A DNA stretch of 64,000 nt from Ciborinia camelliae (GCA_025890175.1 JANPYM010000008.1:1775650-1839649); one strand, 5' to 3'; numbered from the stretch's first letter, positions 48,028-58,207 are shown. The notes: generated from the sequence alone by a model not told the origin. Numbers and translations are program-made.

Positions 48028-48912
48028 ATGGATGGAGAGTTTGAAAGGTCTTTAATGCTTAGTCATGCCATGGCGTCCGGAAATTCTGTTACTGTAAGCC
48101 ATCAACAACAAGTACCAGTATGTTCCGATGGAAAATTACATCCGCCCAGATTCAATCAGTCATGAACATCACTAACAAATGCATCCATCCACCCATAGCC
48201 CGCACTCGTCAACCAAATCAAGAGCCTAGAACAAGCCATCGAAGGAATGAAAAGCAGGTCTTCGAATCAGGAAAGTAGGATTGCGATTTTAGAAAACACC
48301 CTAAAGGTTCAAACGTCGTATATTCAGGCTTTAGAGCTCAACCAAAGAGCTCAAACGACAAACATCCAGAATTTAGAAGATATCCGAAAGTCTCAAGAAA
48401 AGACGCTTGAGATTCAAGCAGAAGCCATCTAGAGGCTAGAAATCTACCGAATAGCTCAGGTAGCGGACACCAAGACTCTAAATGACCACCGGATGGCTCA
48501 TCTAGAGAACATCAAGACTTTAAATACCTTCCGAGAGACTCAAGCAACAGAAATTCGGGCTCTAGAAAACCACCGAGGTGCTCATGCGAAGACGCTTTAG
48601 AGTCACAAAATTTTCTTTGTAAATAACTTCCCGGAAAAGATTCACTATCTCAATCAGGAGTTGAAATTCCAAAAGGCAAAACTTGAAAATCAAGAGCGCG
48701 AGTTGAACAAGAAACTTGCCTTGTATGAGTCAGACTTATTCCAGAGAGTCAAGCAGATGATTCTCACAGATCTATTGAGTATGGAAGCTCAAACTGCGGA
48801 CTCTGTTGGTGTAAAACCTGAACCACACATCGTAGGTTTTTCCACCTCCATGACTCTAGTAATCCAAGTGCAAGTTGCGCATTCCACTTTGAATCTACTG
48901 ACCCATCAATGA
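48028..48912 (+). pseudogene. coiled-coil array member 1, two in-frame TAG codons
   Basis: Exon 1 at 48028-48117 (MDGEFERSLMLSHAMASGNS..) and exon 2 from 48199, joined at phase 0 by an intron ending CCACCCATAG. Exon 2 keeps one reading frame for 714 nt to TGA 48910-48912, interrupted only by TAG at 48430-48432 and TAG at 48598-48600. Between residues coded by about 48310 and 48600 there are 14-residue repeats: LELNQRAQTTNIQN, LEDIRKSQEKTLEI, LEIYRIAQVADTKT, LNDHRMAHLENIKT, LNTFRETQATEIRA. After the second TAG comes a more typical coiled coil (QKAKLENQERELNKKLALYE). An alternative donor at 48094 would also keep phase. Likely a decaying gene; readthrough or editing of the TAGs is possible but unproven. 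Confidence 0.6.
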
Positions 48913-49714
48913 CTTGATAGAAGAAAGAGCCTAGGGAGAAATAGAATGAGGCAACATGAAATCTTGAGTTTTTGGTGAGGCAGACAAATAACGTACTGTT
49001 TCGATGCAGCAGTTGAGGTACGCCCCACGAATTTCTGCCTTGAAAGGTTACATACATGTCCTGGTCTAAGATTCACATTTTGATTATTCTAGACACTAAA
49101 ATCTAGGTGTTTGTTCAGGATGAAGAGTTTAACGAGAATGCGGTTCTATTTACACATGCTTTGCGTTTGGCTTTTAGCTCCATCGACATGATTCGTCTTT
49201 TAGAGTTAGGGCGGGAAAATGGTCGATAATTTGATACACTGTGATAGCTAGTTGTATAAAGGAAGGCATTTTCCCCTCGTGGTTTTGCCCCTTTTATACA
49301 ATTAGGACTTTGTATTAAAATAAAATCCTTAGCTTAGCACGTCTCTATACCTCTAAGAGGTCTCTTTACGACGAAAACAGAATACTACTACTACTACTAC
49401 TGTGACAAAATAAAGTTTAAAGGTATGGGAAATCAGGAGCTTGGCTATACAGGATCTCGAAGATATCATTTTTCATTTCTTCGGAAATGCAAATGTCAGA
49501 TACCTTTTAATTTAACAAGTATGCCCCAGAAATATCATTCAAGCTCTAGCCTTGATCTTTTACATTGTGCTCCCTATTCCAATGCGGTCCATATTCACTT
49601 ATGTTTGTACGATACCTATGAATCATCTCGAAGAACCCACTACTTTAATTTCTACTCCGGATCCCCAAATCTCAGAATCTACAACCAATACCTCATTCTC
49701 CTGACTGTGCGAAA
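48913..49714. other. spacer between array members 1 and 2
   Basis: No gene. Contains an (ACT)n microsatellite at 49384-49401 and the leader of the next gene. Confidence 0.5.
49384..49401 (+). repeat. (ACT)n microsatellite
   Basis: Six consecutive trinucleotide units. Confidence 0.75.
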
Positions 49715-50113
49715 ATGTCCAAATTGTTGGAGCTTGAAAAGAGTTTGGTAAGTTCAACTCCAACTCTCACATCTCTTCCTCTTTTCTCTCTTATTATCAC
49801 TTAAAGCCAGCTAACCTTCGCATTGTAGCAAACGTCCTGCGCAGATTTCGACCAACAAGTGGACGATACACAGGAGAAGCTTAAGAAACACGAAGAAAAT
49901 ATAGAAAATATAGATGAGGTTCTTAAGAAGAACAAAGAAAAGAACGATGAAAATATTACAGAGTTGGCAAGCATTCAAGGGCGGATCAAGAATCTACAGA
50001 ACAAGGTCGAGGAGATGGCTGCAGAATATAGGGATGGTGGTGGATTGGTTGATTCTGGCCGTGGAGATGGAGATGAGAATGGAGATGAAGGTATAAAAGC
50101 GAAGGAGTCATGA
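49715..50113 (+). CDS. coiled-coil array member 2 (105 aa)
   Basis: Two exons: 49715-49747 and 49829-50113, phase-0 intron. Exon 1 codes MSKLLELEKSL. Exon 2 is a charged coiled coil: QQVDDTQEKLKKHEENIENI then KKNKEKNDENITELASIQGR and IKNLQNKVEEMAAEYRD. The tail is Gly/Asp-rich (GRGDGDENGDEGIKAKES). No signal peptide, membrane segment or enzymatic motif. The gene follows the array pattern of a tiny first exon, one phase-0 intron and a helical second exon. Function unknown. Confidence 0.7.
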
Positions 50114-50558
50114 GAGATATAAGAATATGTGCTGGTTCGGACACCCCACGCTTCTATTGCTTTTCTTGGATTACTCCCTCTGAAGATCACAGCTGATATC
50201 TTTGCTTCAGCTGCCGGACGTCACTCAAGTTGGCATGCGCGGAATGGATTTTGGGGGGTCACAAGCTTGAGCAAACATCATCCATGGGCTGGATAAAGGT
50301 CTTCGTGTTTGATATGGCTTTTCATTATCTTCAAACAACATACACCAAGTTGTTTGCACCCTATCAAAAGATTTCCAGAATGATTGACTACAACCTGTGA
50401 ACATCGTGCTTTTTTTAATCCAATTTTTCTTCCAATAAGTATTTATTAACCAGCTTCCCATCCTTGATTTCTTTCCATGATGAACCAACTCTTCTGTTTT
50501 ACTAACACGCCTTCGCACAACAAACTCCAACTCTGATACGCTGTACAACAGTGAAAAG

Positions 50559-50926
50559 ATGTCTCCAAAGACATTCTCCGATCTTGTAAGAGCAGATCTC
50601 CCCCCCTCTCCCTTTACCCAATTCCAAGCTAACCTCCGGTTCCAAACCAGCTCGGGGAACGCACCGCCCTGCTCGAACGCTCGGTGCTGAATTTCCAAGA
50701 TCTCACGCGCGGCCGCAAAGAAATGTTGGCATGCGAAAAACACATCATGGAGCTCAAGCAGAAACAAGGAGAGCTGGAGGCAAAGCGTGGGGGCTACCTG
50801 GCGGAAGATAGGAAGTTGCTGGTGCAACTTTTGAGATGGTTTATGGATCATCTCGCGGCACATCCGTCTGCAGCACCGGGTTTGCTCAAGGAGCTTAAGG
50901 AACTTGATGGGATGTCGGTGCTATGA
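50559..50926 (+). CDS. coiled-coil array member 3 (100 aa)
   Basis: Two exons: 50559-50585 (MSPKTFSDL) and 50651-50926, phase 0. Exon 2: LGERTALLERSVLNFQDLTR, then MELKQKQGELEAKRGGYLAE and a Leu-rich end (LLVQLLRWFMDHLAAH, APGLLKELKELDGMSVL). The C-terminal part is more hydrophobic than in other members and could form a helical bundle. The acceptor follows TCCAAACCAG. Function unknown. Confidence 0.68.
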
Positions 50927-52575
50927 ATGAAGATTTGGGCGCTTTCGTAGGTTTCGTCGTTGCTCCTCGGTTGTTCTTGCTACGTAGGTATTGAGAATAT
51001 GCCAGTGGCGGGTTTTTTGTTGGGCTCTCGTCTCTTGGTGCTAATACTAATAAACACCTCATTGCTAGATTTGCAAAGTCGGAATATGGAGACGGAGAAT
51101 AAACCTCGGGGTTAAATATGAGGTCATGTATCATAGGTGGAGATTATCAATCACGGCAATGGCAATTGTGCTTTGGGGAGAGGAGTGGGTTTCTGGAGGT
51201 CTGGAGTGCAGGATTATGCATTTAATATGAGATCCCGTTATCCTCCCGGCAAATCGGTGATGAATATCCAATGCTTATATCTTATTCATGTAAATTCTTT
51301 CGTGACCAGGTAGTGACTCCAACCTTGATGAAGTAAAATCCTCCAGCATCTTTAGCGAGACTTCCGCCTCCCCTTTGAGAGGAAAGGGGAGGTCCGTGCA
51401 GCAGATTTAAAGAAACTGGCCGATGCAAATCATATTATCGTTGTTGGAACGAGTCTTGAAATATCAGGGATTCGCTGTCTCGTGCAGGAAATGTGTACCT
51501 TAACTCGAGGTCGGGATCGTAAAGCTGGTTTATCTGCCTAGATACATCTCGATGGATAAATCTCGATGGAGAGTCTGGCGGTGGTGCTTTCAAATGTCAC
51601 ATCTACAGGTTCAAATTTTCAACACTTAAGTTTACCTGAATATTTCATATCGAGACTTAATCAACTCACTGCTGATTCGGATTTACTAATTCTTGAAATT
51701 TTCTTGATAGTGCAATTGATTTTTGTGAGTTATCTCAAACCTTTATCACGAACGTATGGATAGGTATTAAGCTGGTCTGGCCCCGTCCCAAAATACACTC
51801 TGGATCGAATTGATTCTCGCCTGAGGTCTTATTAGGTACTCATAATGGGTATTGTCTAAAGTTACAAAGGCTAACCATGCCATGTAGAAGGTCGTGTAGA
51901 CTTTTATAAGTGTTACTTAGAATATTTATGTATGGATGAATTGGAAAAGGGAGAGGTAAAAAGAAGCAAGAAAATGCATACAGGCTCAAGCAGGCTCCTT
52001 GGGATTATCTGTTACGTAAGATACCTCATTTCTGGTCAAATCTACTCCTTTACATGATTTTGGATAATGGCTTTCCGTAATTATAGGTGAATTTCCATCT
52101 CAATAGAGAACCCTTAAACTCACAATCACACCGGAATATTCCAGATATATCTTATGAGAAACTACATGCATAAAAGGGAATGGAGCATGTGTTTATTCCG
52201 CAGTCAATTACTGGGTAACTATGGAATGGCAATATCGGTATTTGATTAGGTCTCTTGTGTCTTCTGAATGAAGATAGGTATTGGCTGTGCCAAATATTTT
52301 ACTCAAAGAAAAATTCCCCAAGAGCAGAATCCAGCTTTGAATAGTGAATATATTTGTATTCATTCTCTTCCCCACAATACTGTCGTCCATATAATCACCC
52401 CATCCATCTTCCTATTCCCATTTCAATCCTCAACAACCCTCAAATCCCATCAACCTTACTCAGAAAACTCTCCACGTACATCAAAACACAACCGCAAAAC
52501 CCAGCTCTAAAGCTATCAAGACCCCTTCAACCAACTCCAACAATCACCTTTACCCCTTACCTCACCATCACCAAA
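50927..52575. other. 1.6-kb spacer in the array
   Basis: No supported gene; only short frames (for example 51566-51763 +). The leader of the next gene (52400-52575) is very C/T/A-rich. Confidence 0.45.
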
Positions 52576-52846
52576 ATGACGGACCGTATTCGCGCCGATA
52601 TCATCTTCGAACTGGCCGCCCTCGTAAATATCCCCCTCCCAATTTTGACGCTCAAAGCTAACCACGAACTCCTGCCTCTAGGATGTGGAACTCGAAATTA
52701 TATACCGCACGGGAAAATCTAAGTCTGGCATCCCGCAACTGTTGCTTGCACAGGCGAGGTGGCAGGCGCAGAATCGGTTGAATAGGATCGAGGCTTTTCG
52801 CGCAAGTGAGGAGCTGGAGAAATTGAGAAAGAGGAAAGAGGGTTGA
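52576..52846 (+). CDS. array member 4, very small helical protein (70 aa)
   Basis: Two exons: 52576-52623 (MTDRIRADIIFELAAL) and 52682-52846, phase 0, intron of 58 nt starting GTAAAT and ending CTCTAG. Exon 2: DVELEIIYRTGKSKSGIPQL, then an Arg/Gln/Glu-rich helix (QARWQAQNRLNRIEAFRASE, EKLRKRKEG). Too short to show up as an ORF of 60 codons without splicing. It matches the array pattern in strand, exon layout and intron phase, although the coiled coil is short. Function unknown. Confidence 0.55.
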
Positions 52847-54050
52847 GGGTTGAGGAGGAGGGGTTGTGTGGATGGGATGGGTTGGGATTGGGAGAGATGG
52901 GGAGATGAGGGAAGGGAAGGGATTGGAGAGAAAGGGAACTGGTGTGTATGTTCATCTCATGGTTGATTTTCTCTGAGAATACATACTCACCCTTTATTTT
53001 CTGCAGGTGCACAAAGTAAAGGACAGGAATACAGACTGGGTTTTTAGGTTGGGACAAAGATCATGATGTTAGTTAGATATAGCTATGCATAGCAATGAGA
53101 TCTCATTATCTTCCGTTTTTACTTGAGGAAAAGCCATTTTTTCTTGGAAACTAATTGTGACGGGGGTAGATGCGTGAACGAACTATGTGATAGGTGAGAT
53201 CAAATTTAATGAAATGTAATGAGATGTGGTGTAGGAAGATATGTAGTGGAGAATGAAGATGAGGTGATGATATAGATTGCTTTTAAAGGGCTTATACGGC
53301 TTATAGGGCTTACAGTGGTATTATAGGCCTTAACACCCTATAGCAGACGTGCAACAAAAGATTTTGAGTTTCCCTCCTACTTTCAATAGAGTGAATATTT
53401 ATCTTGATTACCGAAATTTACTAACATACCAATGACGTACAACCAATGGCATACATACAACATATAAAGCACCTTTACGACTAACAATCTTTCTAGAAAC
53501 TAATCTCAACTTCTATAGAGTGAACTTCAATCTTAAGCTTTTAGACCCCTAGCACTGAATTCTCGCTTAAAGTACGCGCTAGTGAGCATAGAGTAGTTCA
53601 TACGCATTTTTACGAGTACGAATCTTTCTAGAAACTAATCGCAACTTCCATAGAGTGAGTTAAATGCTTGCTTAAAGTATACTCGTAGGCATAGAGTAGT
53701 TTATACGCACTTTTATCAGTCAGATCCCCACGGGCAATAGCGCTGGTGGACTTACTGCTGAGCATTTTAGCGGAATTTCAGGAATCTTGTGTAAACATGG
53801 CTACCGCAATTACTTTCATCATCTTCTGGATTACAATAGCTTCTGAACAATAAAACATTTCCACAAATATTGATTCAACATTGATCGAGTGAATTTTCTT
53901 TAGTCTATTGTACCTATCATTCTTCAAGATATTCACCTCACTCGGTTGCTGTTTATCCTCATATGAAGTTATTTAGTATCTCAACACCTCTTCTCCAACT
54001 CCGTGAAAACATCCACCCACAACCACAATATCAAACTCCGCACCGCAAAG
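52847..54050. other. 1.2-kb spacer with direct repeats
   Basis: Homopurine-rich start (GGGAAGGGAAGGG near 52910), then a duplicated segment at 53486-53727. No gene seen. Confidence 0.5.
53486..53727 (+). repeat. diverged ~135-bp direct duplication
   Basis: AATCTTTCTAGAAACTAATC at 53486 recurs exactly at 53621. After each copy follow (T/G)CAACTTC(T/C)ATAGAGTGA, GCTTAAAGTA, GCATAGAGTAGTT and ATACGCA in the same order; the second copy is shorter. Confidence 0.75.
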
Positions 54051-54514
54051 ATGGAAAACCAGACCACCTCTCAAGCCTTTCGCGCTGTTGGTAAACTTGA
54101 CCTTACACTCGTAAGTAGATGCGGCACTATTCCACCGATCCGGCCACCCCTCCTTCTCTTCCGGATCTGCTCAAAATCTAATTATTTCCATCCTTCCAGA
54201 CTGAGATACGCGAAGCACTACCCAATTTCAAGGAAACGGTACAACGATCCCACCTAATCGTCAATCAACAAGCGCAATTGATCGAGAGTGTTCTTGAGAC
54301 CAAAAAGATGGCCCAAACATTGGCTGAAAGATGTGGACGCACTCTTCTGGAGATAAAAGAGCTGTTGAAACCACATGAAGCGCGCTTGGTGAATCTCAAA
54401 GAGGTCGAGATGGAAATGGTGGCGCAGAGAGATCTGCTGGTTAATCTTGAAATGGCGATGATGGAGCGATTGAAGGATTTGTCGGAAAAAGAAAAGTCTG
54501 GACCGCGTATTTGA
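54051..54514 (+). CDS. coiled-coil array member 5 (124 aa)
   Basis: Two exons: 54051-54110 (MENQTTSQAFRAVGKLDLTL) and 54200-54514, phase 0. Exon 2: TEIREALPNFKETVQRSHLI then ETKKMAQTLAERCGRTLLEI and PHEARLVNLKEVEMEMVAQR, a clear coiled coil with heptad leucines. Ends EKEKSGPRI. The stop TGA at 54512-54514 is followed two bases later by GTATGT, the start of a likely 3'-UTR intron. Function unknown. Confidence 0.72.
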
Positions 54515-54516
54515 GT

Positions 54517-54607
54517 GTATGTTGTGCGGTGCAATCCTTACTTCCTTTATTCATCACCGTGCCCCTCTGCACTTATAAAATTCAATACTAACTTCCCCTT
54601 TCCATAG
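54517..54607 (+). other. predicted 3'-UTR intron of array member 5
   Basis: GTATGT donor, ATACTAAC branch point and CCATAG acceptor, beginning two bases after the stop codon. Confidence 0.55.
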
Positions 54608-55033
54608 ATCAACCGGGCCAAGGACGGCAAGTTGGGGGCTAGGGATTCAGATGGCATGCAAAGATCATGGGCATTACCGAGGAGGGAGTAGGCCGCTTTG
54701 ATCATAACAATGACTTTCCATCATCTTTCTGGATACTGAGCACTTAGTTGCTTCTAATACAAACAAAGACTCTGATGAACTGCAGGCTCCGATCGTGAAA
54801 GGTGAACTTCGCCCTATAGCCCCGCTTTGTTGACTTGGGATATTCACTTGATTTACTCTCTCCCCATTTACTTCTTCAATACTCCACGAACCTTTTCCCA
54901 ACTTCCTTCAATCCCCAACTACCCAAACTCTTCAAGACCTCGCAATTTATTCAACTTCTCTGACAGCCTCAACCTCAACCTCAACCTCAACCTCAACCTC
55001 AAATCAGAACTCGATATCCTTCACACTGCAAGA
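54608..55033. promoter_or_regulatory. leader/promoter of array member 6
   Basis: Contains TTGGGATATTCACTTGATTT (54834 onward), related to blocks before members 7-9, and a perfect (CCTCAA)n run at 54967-55002 just before the ATG. Confidence 0.5.
54967..55002 (+). repeat. (CCTCAA)n repeat in 5' leader
   Basis: Six consecutive units 32 bp before the start codon. Confidence 0.85.
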
Positions 55034-55525
55034 ATGCCCCCACAGCCCCAAAAAAGAGCTGCTTCCGAAATGACCGGACAATCAGAGGAGAATGATGACA
55101 GTCCAGTTAAAAGAGTTAGCCCTCTTCTCCCCATGTTCATGCCCATACGCAGATCCACTAACATATCTTCTTTTAAGGTAAAAGGAATGCTCGAGGAGAA
55201 TGAAGACAAAATCGCCCTCGACAAAAAGAAAAGCGAAGACTTTCAAAAGTTGAGAGACTCCAGATGCGACCATATTAAACGTTGTAACATGAAGATTAAA
55301 GACTGGGAAACCAAGATCTCAACGTTCAAAAAAATGATTCAAAGTATGGAACAAGAGATTGAACAGTGTGTGGAAGATGCATTGAAATCTATTTTTATGG
55401 TGATGCTGATGGAGGAGGAGGACGAGGAGGACGAGGAGGAGGAGGAGGGCGAGGAGGAGGAGGAGGGCGAGGAGGAGGAGGAGGGCGAGGAGGACGAGAG
55501 AGAAGAGGTCACAGAGGAGAGTTAA
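55034..55525 (+). CDS. coiled-coil array member 6 with poly-Glu tail (142-163 aa)
   Basis: Starts MPPQPQKRAASEM, like members 8 and 9. The frame is open throughout, but by analogy with its paralogues an in-frame 63-nt intron is likely at 55115-55177 (CACTAAC branch point, TTTTAAG acceptor): spliced 142 aa, retained 163 aa. Exon 2: KGMLEENEDKIALDKKKSED then MKIKDWETKISTFKKMIQSM, a coiled coil. The tail is an almost pure Glu/Asp/Gly stretch coded by an 18-bp repeat (GGCGAGGAGGAGGAGGAG-like). Such a tail could mimic histone- or RNA-binding acidic tails, which is only inference. Confidence 0.72.
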   Translation: MPPQPQKRAASEMTGQSEENDDSPVKRVSPLLPMFMPIRRSTNISSFKVKGMLEENEDKIALDKKKSEDFQKLRDSRCDHIKRCNMKIKDWETKISTFKKMIQSMEQEIEQCVEDALKSIFMVMLMEEEDEEDEEEEEGEEEEEGEEEEEGEEDEREEVTEES

Positions 55526-55541
55526 ACTCAAATGTTGTAGG

Positions 55542-55616
55542 GTAAGTAACTGCTCTCCAGATCCAACGTATCATTACCTCTCCCTTCCACCAGAACTAAT
55601 GATATTCTACCTCCAG
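55542..55616 (+). other. predicted 3'-UTR intron of array member 6
   Basis: GTAAGT donor 16 nt after the stop codon, AACTAATG branch point, CTCCAG acceptor; 75 nt. Confidence 0.6.
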
Positions 55617-55655
55617 ATATTGAGATCAAAGCCCAGACAAACGAAATAGGGATTA

Positions 55656-55670
55656 GGGATTCGGCATTCG
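55656..55670 (+). promoter_or_regulatory. shared 3' element GGGATTCGGCATTCG (copy 1)
   Basis: Exact 15-bp match to 60429-60443; a weaker relative (GGGATTCAGATGGCA) follows member 5 near 54643. Confidence 0.5.
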
Positions 55671-55936
55671 GAGAAAGGCGATAGTAATTCAGGAGATATG
55701 ACAACAGCAATGATTTGTCATTATCTGCCATCTACTTCCAAGCACCAGGTTTCTTTCAATACAAAATGAAAAGCTATCATGAATATTGACTCATATCTTG
55801 AAAAGTGAAATCTGTGTCAGCACCATTTTTAAGCTAGCGTTTTCTATTATTCACGTAATCTACCTATTTCCCATTTAAGTTCTACACCACCCGTGATCTC
55901 TTGAGCTTTTCCAAATACCTCAACGTTGAATCCAAG

Positions 55937-55984
55937 TCTCAATATCCTCCAACTCTCAATATCCTCCAAGTCTTAATATCCTCC
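55937..55984 (+). repeat. ~17-bp tandem repeat in 5' leader of member 7
   Basis: Three imperfect copies of TCTCAATATCCTCCAA directly before the ATG at 55985. Confidence 0.8.
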
Positions 55985-56551
55985 ATGTCGCCAAAACGCC
56001 CCCTAATAGAAGAATCTCCAAGACGGCGATTAACTGGTCTAAATCTCCTCCAATGGGTAAGTATACTCAGCCTCTCCTTTCTCCTATGCTGATATTTATA
56101 CCGAAACTGACGATGCTGTCTTTCTTAGATTATCGAGATGCTGGAGGATTGCCAAATTGAAATCATCGTTAAATCAGCATTGATGGAAAACTACCAAAAC
56201 CTCATCGGAAAGAACCAGAGTGCCATTCAAGAGGAAGAAGCAGAAATCCAGAAACGCGAAGAAGAAATTCGAAAACGCAGAGAAAGAATTGAGAGACTCG
56301 AGTCGGAAATCGAACATAGTGGAAGAAAGTTTCAAACCATGGGCGATATAATCGAGAAGTTGAAGAAGCAGGAGAACACGCTTACAGCAATTAAAGATCG
56401 TGGAGAAGAGTTTCAGAGGGAGAGTTCAGAGGCCGGGGAAGAGAAACTCACAGAGGTTATGCAAGAAGCGTATATGAAGGCGGAAGGATTACCGAAGAAG
56501 AAAAAGAGGAAAGTGGAGGGGAAGGAGATAAAAGAAGAAGAGGAGATTTAA
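55985..56551 (+). CDS. coiled-coil array member 7 with SV40-like NLS (164 aa)
   Basis: Two exons: 55985-56056 (MSPKRPLIEESPRRRLTG..) and 56129-56551, phase 0. Exon 2: IIEMLEDCQIEIIVKSALME, then a long coiled coil (AIQEEEAEIQKREEEIRKRR, RIERLESEIEHSGRKFQTMG). The block KDRGEEFQRESSEAGEEKLT recurs in members 8 and 9 and marks the C-terminal family region. Residues 146-153 are PKKKKRKV, a classical monopartite nuclear import signal. Ends in an acidic tail. Probably nuclear; molecular role unknown. Confidence 0.77.
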
Positions 56552-56567
56552 AGCTCCGCGGTACAGT

Positions 56568-56648
56568 GTAAGTCACCATATCCTGATTTTGATACATTAC
56601 TACTTGAATCGCTTTCAAAAATCAATACTGATACCATTCCTTCTTCAG
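56568..56648 (+). other. predicted 3'-UTR intron of array member 7
   Basis: GTAAGT donor 16 nt after the stop (same spacing as member 6), TACTGATAC branch-like sequence, TTCTTCAG acceptor; 81 nt. Confidence 0.6.
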
Positions 56649-56912
56649 ATCTTCAAGAAGTAAAACCAAAGGCAAACTATGCAAATGAAGTGGATGACTG
56701 ATCTCATAACTATTGACTCACCCATTGAGAAGTGAACCATATATGTGGACCTCCAGCTACCTTCTTTCCTTTTTTGATACTCACTAGATCTACCCATTCT
56801 CATCTAACTTCGCTCCATCAGCACCCACGATCTCTTGAACTTTCCCAAACACCTCAAATTCAAATCCAAGACTGATAAGTTAATTAACCTGGACATCCTC
56901 TACACTAAGAAA

Positions 56913-57674
56913 ATGCCCCCGAAGAGAACTGCCTCCGAGATGGCCGGCGAGTCTGGAATGGACGAAAATCCCCTCCAAAAGGTAGATTACCTCTACTTCT
57001 CTTTTAGAACGAAGGGTATACTCAATCTACACCGAAACTGACCATACCGTTTTTCTTAGATTAGAAGGGCCCTCGATGAATGTCAACAATGTATTGCTCA
57101 GAAGGAAAAATCATTGACATGCCTTGAAACCGAAGTCAAAAATATAGAGGGGGCAATTCGAGATTGTAGTGAAGCAGATATTCGAAAGGCCCAAGGCGGA
57201 ATTCTTATAGCCAAAACAGAATATCGAAACATGGAAGGCGAAATTTCTAAAGTCGAAGAAAAAATTGAGACTGCGGAAGAAGAAATGAAAAATGCGAAAG
57301 CTGACATTGAAAATGTGAAAGCTGACATTTGTAAGGTCGAACACGATATACGCATGAACAAAGTAGATATTCAAGGGGCGAAAGAAGAAATCCGAAGTGC
57401 GGAAGGCAAAATCAGTATGACCGAAGAAGAAATTCGGCATACAGAAGATGAAATTCGTATGGCCGAAGACAAACTCCGTATGGCCGAAGACCAAATCCGT
57501 ATGGCCGAAGACGAAATCCCTATGGCCGAAGACGAACTTCGTATAATCGAAGAAGATATTCGAAAGGCGAAAAATGAATTCAAATGCGCGAACGAGAACT
57601 TGGAGGCCACCAAATTGCAATTGGAAGGTCTACAGACGGCATTAGAAGAGAAATCAATGAAATGGAGAAATTGA
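56913..57674 (+). CDS. coiled-coil array member 8, perfect-heptad repeat, frameshifted C-terminus (227 aa)
   Basis: Two exons: 56913-56981 (MPPKRTASEMAGESGMDENP..) and 57060-57674, phase 0. Exon 2 begins IRRALDECQQCIAQKEKSL and continues as an unbroken coiled coil. Around 57440-57540 lies a 21-bp repeat coding for the heptad (R)MAEDEI: MAEDKLR, MAEDQIR, MAEDEIP, MAEDELR. The frame ends KSMKWRN at 57674. In the -1 frame, EINEMEKLKEKKLQLMAARD then RGEKFEKEFL continues the family C-terminus (compare KDRGEEFQ in member 7) to a TAA at 57836-57838. A one-base deletion near 57640-57655 therefore seems to have cut off about 60 residues. Confidence 0.7.
57430..57545 (+). repeat. 21-bp heptad-coding tandem repeat
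   Basis: About five copies of ATGGCCGAAGACGAAATCCG in frame; each unit codes for exactly one coiled-coil heptad. Confidence 0.85.
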
Positions 57675-57838
57675 AAGAAAAGAAGTTGCAACTTATGGCA
57701 GCACGAGACCGAGGAGAGAAGTTTGAGAAGGAGTTTTTGAAGACTGGGGATGAGAAATTTGAGAGGATAATGAGAGAAGAATCGGATGAGATTGATATTT
57801 CAGCTGGAGTGGAGATGAGAAGAAAGGACAGTAATTAA
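57675..57838 (+). pseudogene. out-of-frame C-terminal remnant of array member 8
   Basis: Open in the -1 frame relative to the main CDS and clearly homologous to the C-terminus of member 7 (LKEKKLQLMAARDRGEKFEK). Ends TAA 57836-57838, three bases before a GTAAGT. Confidence 0.65.
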
Positions 57839-57841
57839 TTA

Positions 57842-57917
57842 GTAAGTCACAACTCACAACCATCCAGTTTTGGTATATTATTTGTCTGTCTCACCTTCAT
57901 GATCTAATTCTGCCCAG
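57842..57917 (+). other. predicted 3'-UTR intron of array member 8
   Basis: GTAAGT donor 3 nt after the ancestral stop, GATCTAAT branch point, TGCCCAG acceptor; 76 nt. Confidence 0.55.
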
Positions 57918-58129
57918 GTGATGGCATCCATCCTCCCATTCAGATTATCGTTATCGAAAAAAGAAATACTCTCATAGCTGTCGACTTCAACATTCATACC
58001 TAGGTGAAACTTAAAGAGTGAAACATATCTACGGGCCCATATTCTTTCTTTTGTGATATTCACTCGATCTATCCATCTACCCAATTCCCATTGTGCCTTC
58101 AAACCCTTCCAATATTTTCAACTTCACCG

Positions 58130-58178
58130 TTACATCAACTTCCCCATTACATCAACTTCCCCATTACATCAACTTCAA
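58130..58178 (+). repeat. 17-bp tandem repeat in 5' leader of member 9
   Basis: Nearly three copies of TTACATCAACTTCCCCA, 30 bp before the ATG. Confidence 0.9.
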
Positions 58179-58207
58179 ATCTGAACTTGATCCTCCAAAT
58201 TGCAACT

